This document shows, in pieces, positions 25,524 to 33,690 of a stretch of 64,000 bases of DNA (position 1 is its first letter; every line of letters begins with the position of its first letter). The stretch is taken from contig DAOUFE010000028.1 of NCBI GenBank assembly GCA_034430215.1, positions 29,036 to 93,035 of the forward strand, written 5' to 3'. The position numbers were made by a program, and so were the translations under genes. The stretch is from UBA4782 sp034430215 (GTDB lineage Bacteria; Chloroflexota; Anaerolineae; Anaerolineales; Anaerolineaceae). Below the pieces are notes generated by a model. The model saw only the letters and a list, made by a program, of their open reading frames with translations, was not told the DNA's origin and searched no databases.

Positions 25524-26914
25524 TGGAACACGTACACTTTATTGGCATTGGAGGGACCGGTCTTTCCGCTATCGCTCGCCTGCTTCTAGAAAGCGGGTAC
25601 ACGGTAAGTGGTTCTGACCGGTCGGACACTCCACTCGGAAGAGACCTGGCGACAGCCGGCGTTCAGGTATCTATCGGACATGCGGCAGAACATATCCGCG
25701 GTGCTGATATTGTTGTACGCTCATCCGCAGTACCAGATGATAACCCCGAGGTAATTGCTGCCCTGCAGGCTGGCATCCCTGTTCTCAAACGCTCTGCATT
25801 TCTTGGACGATTAATGCAAGACCGGATGAGTATTGCGATTGCTGGCACGCATGGTAAAACGACAACCACGGCGATGATTTCCTGGATTTTCTCCGCTCTT
25901 GGCGAAGATCCCAGCTACATTATTGGCGGTGTTTCGAAAAACCTCGGGAACAATGCGCATGCAGGCAAAGGCAAATACTTCATCATCGAAGCAGATGAGT
26001 ACGATCGCATGTTTTTGGGATTGGAACCTAATTTTGCTGTCATCAATACACTGGAGTACGACCATCCAGATTGCTTCCAAACTCCAGAAATTTATCATCA
26101 AGCTTTCGTAGACTTTATTCATCAATTGAAGCCCGGCGGACACCTGTTTGTTTGCCGTGACAATCCTGGAGCTTTTAGTCTAGCTGGAGCGATAATGCAG
26201 GCTCGAAAAGCCTGGACTTTTGGTCTGGACCCTGCTTCTGACTATCATGCAAAAGATCTGCAGATCAACAACCAGGGTGGTTTTTCTTTCACAGTTATTT
26301 TCGAGCCCTGGGGAAAACCATCAGAAATCCTTGCACAGGTTCGGTTGCAGGTACCTGGCGAACACAATGTGCGTAATGCAATGGCAGCACTGGCAGTGTG
26401 TCACCAGGCAGGTTTGGATACACAGAAAGCAGCAGAAACTCTTGCCCTGTTCATTGGAGCAGGTCGCCGCTTTGATGTATTGGGTGAAGCAAATGGCATC
26501 ACTATCGTGGATGATTATGCGCATCACCCTACCGAAATTCAAACCACCCTGGCAGCAGCACGTAATCGTTACGGAAGCAGAAGGCTGGTCGCGGTCTGGC
26601 AGCCTCATACCTATACCCGCACCATTTCTCTGCTGAATGATTTTTGTAACGCTTTTAAACAGGCAAATCTTGTATTCGTTACCGAAATCTATGCAGCCAG
26701 AGAAAAAGATCCTGCCATTACTGGATCACAAATCGTCAAAAAAATGGGTCTTCCCGAATCACAGTTTCTTCCTTCGGTGTCAATGGCGGGTGACCAATTG
26801 CTGCGATTTCTTCATCCAGGTGATGTTCTTCTGGTTCTTTCTGCAGGTGATGCAGATCAAATAAGCAAAGATGTATTAGCTGGTTTACAAAATAAGGAGG
26901 TGAATCATGGCTGA
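25523..26914 (+). CDS. murC: UDP-MurNAc:L-Ala ligase MurC
   Basis: First amino-acid ligase of peptidoglycan precursor synthesis, 463 aa. It starts MEHVHFIGIGGTGLSAIARLLL (UDP-binding domain), with P-loop IAGTHGKTTTTAM, FIIEADEYDRMFL and NTLEYDHPD in the ATPase domain and the C-terminal VDDYAHHPTEIQTTL and WQPHTYTRT. ATG 25523 overlaps the previous stop by one base; the open frame to 25451 is an extension into the upstream gene. Its end overlaps the 61-aa protein gene by 8 nt. Confidence 0.96.
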   Translation: MEHVHFIGIGGTGLSAIARLLLESGYTVSGSDRSDTPLGRDLATAGVQVSIGHAAEHIRGADIVVRSSAVPDDNPEVIAALQAGIPVLKRSAFLGRLMQDRMSIAIAGTHGKTTTTAMISWIFSALGEDPSYIIGGVSKNLGNNAHAGKGKYFIIEADEYDRMFLGLEPNFAVINTLEYDHPDCFQTPEIYHQAFVDFIHQLKPGGHLFVCRDNPGAFSLAGAIMQARKAWTFGLDPASDYHAKDLQINNQGGFSFTVIFEPWGKPSEILAQVRLQVPGEHNVRNAMAALAVCHQAGLDTQKAAETLALFIGAGRRFDVLGEANGITIVDDYAHHPTEIQTTLAAARNRYGSRRLVAVWQPHTYTRTISLLNDFCNAFKQANLVFVTEIYAAREKDPAITGSQIVKKMGLPESQFLPSVSMAGDQLLRFLHPGDVLLVLSAGDADQISKDVLAGLQNKEVNHG

Positions 26915-27092
26915 TATTCAAACCAATTTGTTTGTTTCTCCTCGTACCACAGCTCAAATCACAATCAAAGAGGAAGCAGTGGATTTCCATCGGTTCTTCC
27001 CGGTGGAAAGGTTATCCGCAAGTGAAAAAGAGCAGGTCGAAAAATTAATCGATTTTCTAAAGAATTATGCCCCCGAGGTAAAAACGAAGTGA
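26907..27092 (+). CDS. Small 61-aa protein of unknown function between murC and murB
   Basis: Not recognised. AAGGAGGTG lies immediately upstream with good spacing to ATG 26907, one of the best ribosome sites in the window. The gene overlaps murC by 8 nt and its TGA overlaps the murB GTG start (GTGA). The product has an uncharged N-terminal third (NLFVSPRTTAQITI), a central HRFFPVERL segment and a charged amphipathic helix (ASEKEQVEKLIDFLKNYAPEV). There is no signal peptide or membrane helix, so it is probably cytoplasmic. Translational coupling on both sides argues for a real product made in step with MurC and MurB. Confidence 0.75.
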   Translation: MADIQTNLFVSPRTTAQITIKEEAVDFHRFFPVERLSASEKEQVEKLIDFLKNYAPEVKTK

Positions 27093-28021
27093 ACCTGAAC
27101 TCCGGTAGAATGGACCAGCTTCAATCAGCACTTGGAAAGAAACTCCAGGTCAATGTTCCTTTGGGAGGATTCACATCTTCCAGAATTGGTGGCAAAGCTG
27201 ATGGGCTGGTGATCGTCAACACGCTGTCAGAACTAGAACATGCTGTCACAACTTGTTGGCAATTGGGTATCCCTTGCCGGATTTTAGGGAATGCATCCAA
27301 TGTTCTCATTTCTGATCAAGGTTATCGCGGTGTTGTGATCATTAACCGGGCTAAAGCAATTCATTTTGAAGAAAATCTCGAATCACCTTTCGTAACAACC
27401 TCATCTGGTACCAATTTGGGCGGACTTGCCCGTCAGGCAGCTATTCATGGTTTCAGTGGTCTGGAATGGGCTGCTTTTATACCAGGAACGGTGGGCGGCG
27501 CAGTTTATGGCAATGCAGGTGCTCATGGGAGTGATATTCAATCATGCCTGATCATGGCAGAAATCTTGCACCAGAATAACGGTAGAGAGAGCTGGAACTG
27601 TGAGCAGTTAGGATTTACTTATCGCTCCAGTGTGTTGAAACGCACACACGCACCGGTAGTGATCCTTAGTGCACAGTTCAGACTCACTCATAGCACAAAA
27701 GAAGAAGTACAGGCACGCATGGATACATTCAATGATCGTCGCCGGAAGACCCAACCCCCAGGCGCCAGCATGGGTTCGATGTTCAAGAATCCTTCTGGTG
27801 ATCATGCAGGACGTTTGATCGAAGCAGCCGGATTGAAAGGTACCCGCATTGGAGGGGTTGAGATCAGCCCTATGCATGCCAACTTTTTCGTGAACCAGCA
27901 GGATGCAAGCGCCAGCGATGTTGTTCGACTTATTCGCCTGGTGCAAAAAACGGTTAAGGCACAGTTCGATATCGAACTTGAACTCGAAATTGAATTATTG
28001 GGTGAATGGAATGAAATCTAA
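27089..28021 (+). CDS. murB: UDP-N-acetylenolpyruvoylglucosamine reductase MurB
   Basis: FAD enzyme that reduces UDP-GlcNAc-enolpyruvate to UDP-MurNAc, 310 aa. The FAD-binding region shows TSSRIGGKADGLV, LGNASNVLISDQGYRG and LEWAAFIPGTVGGAVYGNAGAHG; the C-terminal substrate domain has GASMGSMFKNP (catalytic Ser region), AAGLKGTRIGGVEISPMHANFFVN and a final catalytic Glu region. The start is GTG 27089 overlapping the previous stop, with GAGG at 27075-27078; ATG 27110 is an alternative. It overlaps ddl by 11 nt. Confidence 0.94.
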   Translation: MNLNSGRMDQLQSALGKKLQVNVPLGGFTSSRIGGKADGLVIVNTLSELEHAVTTCWQLGIPCRILGNASNVLISDQGYRGVVIINRAKAIHFEENLESPFVTTSSGTNLGGLARQAAIHGFSGLEWAAFIPGTVGGAVYGNAGAHGSDIQSCLIMAEILHQNNGRESWNCEQLGFTYRSSVLKRTHAPVVILSAQFRLTHSTKEEVQARMDTFNDRRRKTQPPGASMGSMFKNPSGDHAGRLIEAAGLKGTRIGGVEISPMHANFFVNQQDASASDVVRLIRLVQKTVKAQFDIELELEIELLGEWNEI

Positions 28022-29183
28022 AATCAACATTGGTGTGATCTTTGGCGGCAGATCGGGAGAACATGATGTCTCTCTTATGTCTGCACGCTCCATCATGGCT
28101 GCTTTGAATCCAAAATCAGATACCAGCTTCAACTTTGGTGAAATCCCTGCTGGAAAAACAAACCAGGAAAAATATAATGTTATCCCCATCGCCATCACCC
28201 GTGATGGCAAATGGATGATTGGTGAAAATCTACGCCAGAATCTGGTCGATGGAAATGTGAATAACCTTACACCGGTTGTACTCTTGCCAGAACCAGGAAA
28301 TAACACCCTTTATGCCCGCAGAAGTACTTCTCAGGGAACGATCCTCGATCCGGTGTGTTCTCTGGATGTAGTTTTTCCCGTACTGCATGGTTCATTCGGT
28401 GAAGATGGTACCATTCAGGGTTTATTTGAAATGGCTGGCATTGCTTATGTCGGAGCTGGTGTGCTGGCTTCATCCGTTGGTATGGATAAGATCCTCTTCA
28501 AAGACCTGATGAAAGCCCACAATATTCCTGTATCTGAATACCTTGCCTTCCGTAGAGACGAAATTGAAAGTAATCCAGAAAGGGTCATTCAGGCTTGTGA
28601 AGCGTTAACCGCTTATCCATTGTTTGTGAAACCCGCCAACATGGGTTCATCCGTTGGCATCTCTAAATGTTATAACCGATCTGACTTGTTGGAAGGGTTG
28701 ATCGAAGCAGCACAATACGACCGCCGGATCCTGGTGGAACGAGGCATTAATGCTCGTGAGATCGAATTGAGCGTTCTGGGAAACAATCATCCCAAAGCAT
28801 CCAGCCCAGGTGAAATTTGCCCCATCGCAGATTTCTATTCTTATGATGCAAAGTACATTGATAACAACACCATGCTCTATGTTCCCGCTCAAGTGGATGA
28901 AAGCATCATTCAACAGGCAAAGGAAATTGCAGTAAAAGTCTATCAGGCAATCGATTGTGCTGGAATGTCTCGTGTTGATTTCTTGCTTGATAAAGATTCA
29001 TCAGTGCTTTATGTCAATGAAGTTAACACTATACCCGGGTTTACGAATATCAGTATGTACCCCAAACTGTGGGAATGTGACGGTATAAGCTTCCCAGAGC
29101 TTGTCGACCGGCTGGTCGAACTTGCACTGGAAAGAAAAGCGGAAAATGATCGAACCATTCGTACTTATGGGAGTAAAGCATGA
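28011..29183 (+). CDS. ddl: D-alanine--D-alanine ligase
   Basis: ATP-grasp ligase making the D-Ala-D-Ala dipeptide used by MurF, 390 aa. N-terminal NIGVIFGGRSGEHDVSLMSARSI, VVFPVLHGSFGEDGTIQGLFEMAGIAYVGAGVLASSVGMDK, ATP-grasp segment YPLFVKPANMGSSVGISK and the C-terminal VDFLLDKDSSVLYVNEVNTIPGFTNISMYPKLW are characteristic. ATG 28011 sits 11 nt inside murB; the longer frame from 27903 is a shadow over murB. The specificity loop cannot be judged, so D-Ala-D-Lac activity is not excluded, but position favours D-Ala-D-Ala. Confidence 0.95.
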   Translation: MKSKINIGVIFGGRSGEHDVSLMSARSIMAALNPKSDTSFNFGEIPAGKTNQEKYNVIPIAITRDGKWMIGENLRQNLVDGNVNNLTPVVLLPEPGNNTLYARRSTSQGTILDPVCSLDVVFPVLHGSFGEDGTIQGLFEMAGIAYVGAGVLASSVGMDKILFKDLMKAHNIPVSEYLAFRRDEIESNPERVIQACEALTAYPLFVKPANMGSSVGISKCYNRSDLLEGLIEAAQYDRRILVERGINAREIELSVLGNNHPKASSPGEICPIADFYSYDAKYIDNNTMLYVPAQVDESIIQQAKEIAVKVYQAIDCAGMSRVDFLLDKDSSVLYVNEVNTIPGFTNISMYPKLWECDGISFPELVDRLVELALERKAENDRTIRTYGSKA

Positions 29184-30175
29184 GGTTGAGTAACAATTCG
29201 ACCACTCGTTCTGAGAGGATCCGAGCCCGCCGTAACCAGCAGTCACAACAAAAGGTGACGAAAGCAGGTGAGCAGGTAAGACGCACTACCACGTATCGTC
29301 TCCCTGTTACGGTAAGAGGCAATGTAGGAACACCCGTGATCCGGCGTGCTTATAATCAGCCACGCAGGCAATATGCAATTTCTATGGGTTCCTCTGGAGT
29401 GGAAATGCTTACTCCTTCAGTCCCTATCATAAAATTCGGATGGCGGCTGGTTTCAGCAGTATTGGCTGTTCTGTTTCTTTGTTTGCTTATCATCTTAACG
29501 AATATGGAACAATTTCGGGTCAAGCAGCCCGTACTGGTGGGTTTTGAGCGTATCACAGCGGCAGATCTCGAATCGGCTTTGTTGGTGACCGGTGAACCGG
29601 TTTTTGCCATCGATCCAGAAGAAATCCAATCTACATTACAGGCTGCATTTCCAGAGCTTTCCAATATTACTGTTCATGTTAATTTCCCCGCAAACCTGAT
29701 CATTAGCGCCAGTGAGCGAGTGCCAGTAATTTCCTGGGAACAAGATGATAAGGTACAGTGGATCGATGCAGAAGGTGTACTCTTCCCACCACGCGGAGAG
29801 CAGATCGTACTCTTGACTATTATGTCTGATGGCAACCCTCCCATGGTTCTTAACCCAACTCCTGCAGAAAATACTGAAGGAGATGTCGAGACAATAAAAA
29901 CACCGGATAAGGTTAAACCTGAATTCATCCTCGCTGCACAAAAATTAAGTGAACATTTGGGGACAGGAGCTGCAATTATTTATAGTGAAACGAACGGACT
30001 TGGGTGGGGTGATCCAAGAGGTTGGAAGGTGTATATTGGATCGACCCTGGATAATTTGGACGAGAAGATCAAGGTTTATAACACACTGGTTGATAAGTTG
30101 AGTGCTGAAGGCGCACAACCGGCCATAATCAATTTAGAATTCATCGATGCGCCTTACTACCGCCTGGAGCAATAA
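29180..30175 (+). CDS. ftsQ: Division protein FtsQ/DivIB
   Basis: Bitopic divisome scaffold protein, 331 aa. A long basic, Gln/Arg-rich cytoplasmic region (about 1-85) precedes one helix (FGWRLVSAVLAVLFLCLLIIL, about 86-106), then a POTRA-like domain (VKQPVLVGFERITAADLESALLVTGEPVFAIDPEEIQ) and the beta domain (SERVPVISWEQDDKVQWIDAEGVLF). The start overlaps the ddl stop (ATGA). Position just before ftsA and ftsZ supports the call. Confidence 0.88.
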   Translation: MRLSNNSTTRSERIRARRNQQSQQKVTKAGEQVRRTTTYRLPVTVRGNVGTPVIRRAYNQPRRQYAISMGSSGVEMLTPSVPIIKFGWRLVSAVLAVLFLCLLIILTNMEQFRVKQPVLVGFERITAADLESALLVTGEPVFAIDPEEIQSTLQAAFPELSNITVHVNFPANLIISASERVPVISWEQDDKVQWIDAEGVLFPPRGEQIVLLTIMSDGNPPMVLNPTPAENTEGDVETIKTPDKVKPEFILAAQKLSEHLGTGAAIIYSETNGLGWGDPRGWKVYIGSTLDNLDEKIKVYNTLVDKLSAEGAQPAIINLEFIDAPYYRLEQ

Positions 30176-30177
30176 TT

Positions 30178-31425
30178 ATGGACGAACCAATTGTTGTGGG
30201 AATTGATATTGGCACTACAAAAATCTGTACGCTGATCGCTCGAGTTGAGGGCGAACATAATCTGCGTATTCTGGGCGTGGGTATTGAACCCTCTCAAGGG
30301 CTGCGCCGTGGAACAATTGTCGACTTGCAGGCTGCTTCTCTGGCAATAGCGAAATCTGTTGAGAAAGCAGAACGCTCTTCTGGTCTTGAGATCACTTCCG
30401 CATTAGTCAGTCTGGCTGGGGCAAATGTCTCTTCGGTTAATTCCCGTGGTGTAGTTGGCATATCGGGGCGAGCGATCACACAAGACGACATTGACCGGGC
30501 TTTGGATGCTGCGCAGGCGGTTGCCATCCCCCATGCCCGTGAGATCATCCATGTCATCCAACGTGGCTTCACAGTCGATGGTGAAGGTGGTATCCGCTCT
30601 CCCATTGGTATGCATGGATACCGGTTGGAAGTCGAAGCACATATCATCACCGCTGCAGCTGCTACCGTTGAAAATTTACGTCAATGTGTCGAAGCTGCTG
30701 GGGTCAGGGTTGTGCAATTCGTACTGAACCCTCTGGCAAGTGCTGAAGTAGTTTTGAACGAAACTGAACGTCAAATGGGCGCTGTAGTAGTGGATATAGG
30801 CGGCGGAACAACAGATATGGCAATCTACATCGAAGGCGATATCTGGCATACCGCTGTGATTCCTGTAGGCGGCAATCATGTCACTTCAGACATCGCGCAA
30901 GGGCTGCATCTGCCTATCACCATGGCGGAAGATGTAAAAAAGCAATACGGATATGCTGTTGAGAATGATGTAGACGCATCAGAGACCTTTAGTGTGCGAT
31001 CTTTTGGCGAAGAAAAACCCGTTCAGGTCAGCCGGAAAGACCTGGCGATGATCATTGAAGCACGGGTAGCTGAAATATTTGAACTGGTTTTAGCTGAGAT
31101 TAAACGATCAGGGTATGACGGGCTGCTTCCCGCAGGTGTGGTACTTACGGGTGGCGTTTGCAATCTTCCTGGCATTCGTAGCCTGGCTACACAGGTATTG
31201 GGTTTGCCGGTGCAGATCGTCAAACCTGAAAATCTTGTCGGTTTGGTGGATCAATTGCATTCTCCTGCATACTCCACCAGTGTCGGTTTATTGTATTGGG
31301 CATTAATCATGAATGACAATATTACCCCTGCTCCACGACGTGGAGGAGGATCTGCGAGGGATCATTCATCGGGAGGAATTAATTGGGATTGGATAAAACG
31401 ATTCTTGCGTTCATTGTTGCCATAA
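30178..31425 (+). CDS. ftsA: Cell-division actin homologue FtsA
   Basis: Actin-like ATPase that tethers FtsZ to the membrane, 415 aa. Phosphate-binding motifs VGIDIGTTKICTLIA (N-terminal) and AVVVDIGGGTTDMAIY (about 205) are present, with the SHS2-type 1C region (SALVSLAGANVSSVNSRGVV) between them and an adenosine motif GVVLTGGVCNLPGI. A flexible Gly/Arg linker leads to a C-terminal amphipathic helix (WDWIKRFLRSLLP), the membrane-targeting sequence. It starts 3 nt after ftsQ. Confidence 0.95.
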   Translation: MDEPIVVGIDIGTTKICTLIARVEGEHNLRILGVGIEPSQGLRRGTIVDLQAASLAIAKSVEKAERSSGLEITSALVSLAGANVSSVNSRGVVGISGRAITQDDIDRALDAAQAVAIPHAREIIHVIQRGFTVDGEGGIRSPIGMHGYRLEVEAHIITAAAATVENLRQCVEAAGVRVVQFVLNPLASAEVVLNETERQMGAVVVDIGGGTTDMAIYIEGDIWHTAVIPVGGNHVTSDIAQGLHLPITMAEDVKKQYGYAVENDVDASETFSVRSFGEEKPVQVSRKDLAMIIEARVAEIFELVLAEIKRSGYDGLLPAGVVLTGGVCNLPGIRSLATQVLGLPVQIVKPENLVGLVDQLHSPAYSTSVGLLYWALIMNDNITPAPRRGGGSARDHSSGGINWDWIKRFLRSLLP

Positions 31426-31499
31426 ATAAAGAAATTCGACCTATCAGGTCTGTTCATAGTTTTCATTGAAATCGTTTTTTAGAGACAGAGGAGGAACCA

Positions 31500-32693
31500 A
31501 TGGAGAAATACAATCAACCACAGTTTGAACAGTTTGCTCGCATCAAGGTCGTTGGTGTGGGCGGTGGTGGATGCAACGCTGTTGATCGGATGATTACTGA
31601 TGGTATGAAAGGAGCAGAATTCATCGCCATTAACACCGATGGACAGGTTTTGCAGCACTACCAGGCAGAAACCCGGATTCGCATCGGCGATAAGACCACC
31701 CAGGGTAAAGGCGCAGGTGGAAATCCAGATGTGGGTCGCAAAGCTGCTGAAGAATCAGCCGATGAGCTTTACGAAGCTTTGCGTGGAGCAGATATGGTCT
31801 TCGTTACCGCAGGTCTCGGTGGCGGAACCGGCACCGGAGGTGCACCCATCGTAGCCCAGATTGCCAAGGAAATTGGTGCACTGACGATTGGTGTGGTAAC
31901 CAAACCATTCACATTTGAAGGCGCCAAGAGATTACAGGCAGCAGAAGCTGGTATCGAGAGATTGAAAGAAAAAGCCGATACGCTGATCGTTATCCCCAAT
32001 GACCGCCTGCTTCAAATTGTTGACAAACGTGCCAGCCTGCAAGATGCCTTTAAAGTAGCTGATGACGTACTACGTCAAGGCGTCCAGGGCATTTCCGAGT
32101 TGATCTCAACCAGCGGTCTTGTTAACCTGGACTTTGCAGATGTACGTGCGATCATGGCCGAAGGTGGAGCCGCACTCATGGCAGTTGGTCGTGCTTCAGG
32201 TGAAGACCGCGCCCGCATTGCAGCAGAATCAGCCATTACCAGCAAATTACTCGACATTACAATTGATGGTGCTCGTGGCATCCTGCTGAACATCACCGGT
32301 GGTAATAACCTGACCCTGTTCGATGTGAATCAGGCAGCTGCGATTATCCGCGAAACAGCCCATCCAGATGTCAACCTGATCTTCGGTGCTGTCATCGATG
32401 AGACAATGGGTGATGAAATTCGGGTAACCGTAATCGCAACCGGGTTTGATCGTACTGGTGTTCGCATGCCAACCCCAACCCGTACAACTCGCAGCAATTC
32501 GGAATTTGATCTGCCGTCTATTCATCGTCCACAACCAATCGTCGATAAAGTGGAAAAAACCACCCCCCAGCAGGTTCCGGTGGAATTTACACCCAAGATG
32601 ATCCGCACCGAAGACCTTGAAATTCCAGCCTTCCTGCGGAATCGTGGAGAGCGACGACACATCGACATTCAATCTGACAATGACAGGCAATAA
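31500..32693 (+). CDS. ftsZ: Cell-division GTPase FtsZ
   Basis: Tubulin homologue forming the Z-ring, 397 aa. KVVGVGGGGCNAVDRMI, the GTP-binding tubulin signature GLGGGTGTGGAPIVAQIA (about 105-122) and the T7-loop region (NLDFADVRAIM) are intact. A variable linker (about 315-370) ends in the conserved C-terminal peptide LEIPAFLRNRGERR, the FtsA-binding tail. It has a strong GAGGAGG ribosome site at 31488-31494 and a 74-nt gap from ftsA, so separate expression control is possible. It is the last gene of the cluster. Confidence 0.97.
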   Translation: MEKYNQPQFEQFARIKVVGVGGGGCNAVDRMITDGMKGAEFIAINTDGQVLQHYQAETRIRIGDKTTQGKGAGGNPDVGRKAAEESADELYEALRGADMVFVTAGLGGGTGTGGAPIVAQIAKEIGALTIGVVTKPFTFEGAKRLQAAEAGIERLKEKADTLIVIPNDRLLQIVDKRASLQDAFKVADDVLRQGVQGISELISTSGLVNLDFADVRAIMAEGGAALMAVGRASGEDRARIAAESAITSKLLDITIDGARGILLNITGGNNLTLFDVNQAAAIIRETAHPDVNLIFGAVIDETMGDEIRVTVIATGFDRTGVRMPTPTRTTRSNSEFDLPSIHRPQPIVDKVEKTTPQQVPVEFTPKMIRTEDLEIPAFLRNRGERRHIDIQSDNDRQ

Positions 32694-32728
32694 ACCTGTA
32701 GATTACTAAAAGTGTTACATGTTGTATT

Positions 32729-32755
32729 CCTTCTCCCGAAAAACTGGAGAGAAGG
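32729..32755 (+). other. Hairpin 1 downstream of ftsZ
   Basis: CCTTCTC (32729-32735) pairs with GAGAAGG (32749-32755) across a 13-nt loop. It is the first of three successive hairpins in the 197-nt ftsZ 3' region. No T-run follows, so it may protect the message 3' end. Confidence 0.4.
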
Positions 32756-32795
32756 AGTTTCATGAAAACCGGTTCCTCTTAATGGATAGACAATT

Positions 32796-32817
32796 CCTGG
32801 CAGCCCTCCCTGCCAGG
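32796..32817 (+). other. Hairpin 2 downstream of ftsZ
   Basis: CCTGGCA (32796-32802) pairs with TGCCAGG (32811-32817) around an 8-nt pyrimidine-rich loop. Without a T-run it is more likely structural than terminating. Confidence 0.4.
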
Positions 32818-32834
32818 GTTAAAAACATACGCAT

Positions 32835-32870
32835 CCGGGCGGTCTGGTTGATCGCCCGGCATTCTTTTTT
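32835..32870 (+). terminator. Rho-independent terminator of the dcw operon
   Basis: CCGGGCG (32835-32841) pairs with CGCCCGG (32853-32859), followed by CATTCTTTTTT. A GC-rich stem followed by a T-run fits an intrinsic terminator closing the dcw operon before the HAD gene. Confidence 0.85.
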
Positions 32871-32875
32871 ACGGG

Positions 32876-32881
32876 TATAAT
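32876..32881 (+). promoter_or_regulatory. -10 element (TATAAT) directly before the HAD gene
   Basis: TATAAT ends 9 nt before ATG 32891, which has no Shine-Dalgarno. As with the MFS gene, this predicts a leaderless transcript. The two share the string GTATAATCGA. No clear -35. Confidence 0.55.
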
Positions 32882-32890
32882 CGAAAAACT

Positions 32891-33688
32891 ATGAAAAGTA
32901 ATCAACGCGTAATATGTTTTGACCTGGATGGCACGCTCCTGGCTAAAGGTGAACGCATCCGGTCTGGTGATTTAGCGGCTCTCTCAAAGAATGACGGAAC
33001 CCTTTTTATTCCTGCTTCAGGTAGATCAATTGCTTCAGTGAAAGAGATTTTCCATAAGCATGGACTATTTACCGATTGCCCCATTCATTTTCCATTGGTA
33101 TTACAAAATGGAGCAATTACCTATCTACCAGATGAAAAATTGTTTCACGTAAAAACATTCGAGCCTGAAGTGCAGCAAAAGTTAATTGACATCGTCGAAC
33201 AGTTCCCCCATATACCCTTTTTTATGGTCACAGATACATATCATTTTGTTCTTCATCCCAATGCATTCAGTGAAGAATCATCTAAGAGATATAAATTTCG
33301 TGAAGGCGTTTTTAACCGATATGATCCTCTGTTACGGATGACAAAGATCATGGCTCTAAATACAGATCCAGAAAAATTGCTGCCGTTCTACAATACAGTT
33401 ACTCCTCTACCCGTTGAACGTGCTTTTAGTCAGGCGAATATCGTCGAAGTAACACCACAAGGAGTGAACAAAGGGAATTCACTTCTCGAGCTTCTAAAAG
33501 AGCTTCAGATACCTGAAACAATTGAAATCCTTGTCGCGGGAGATGGAGAAAATGACCTGCCATTATTTTCTGTGGCAACCCGATCGTTCACCTTGCCCCA
33601 TGCTGAAGAAAGGGTACGTGAGGCGGCTGATTTTGTGATCGAGCCACAAGAAAAAGGTCTATTCCACGAAATGTTATTTCATAAATGA
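32891..33688 (+). CDS. Cof-type HAD-IIB hydrolase
   Basis: Predicted sugar-phosphate or nucleotide phosphatase of the HAD superfamily, 265 aa. Motif I FDLDGTLLAKGERI with the nucleophile Asp, motif II ASGR, a type IIB cap in the middle, and C-terminal motif IV VAGDGENDLPLF. Cof proteins have broad phosphatase activity; the substrate cannot be deduced. Its stop and that of the convergent FGGY kinase are only 2 nt apart with no terminator, so the transcripts probably overlap. Confidence 0.87.
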   Translation: MKSNQRVICFDLDGTLLAKGERIRSGDLAALSKNDGTLFIPASGRSIASVKEIFHKHGLFTDCPIHFPLVLQNGAITYLPDEKLFHVKTFEPEVQQKLIDIVEQFPHIPFFMVTDTYHFVLHPNAFSEESSKRYKFREGVFNRYDPLLRMTKIMALNTDPEKLLPFYNTVTPLPVERAFSQANIVEVTPQGVNKGNSLLELLKELQIPETIEILVAGDGENDLPLFSVATRSFTLPHAEERVREAADFVIEPQEKGLFHEMLFHK

Positions 33689-33690
33689 TA

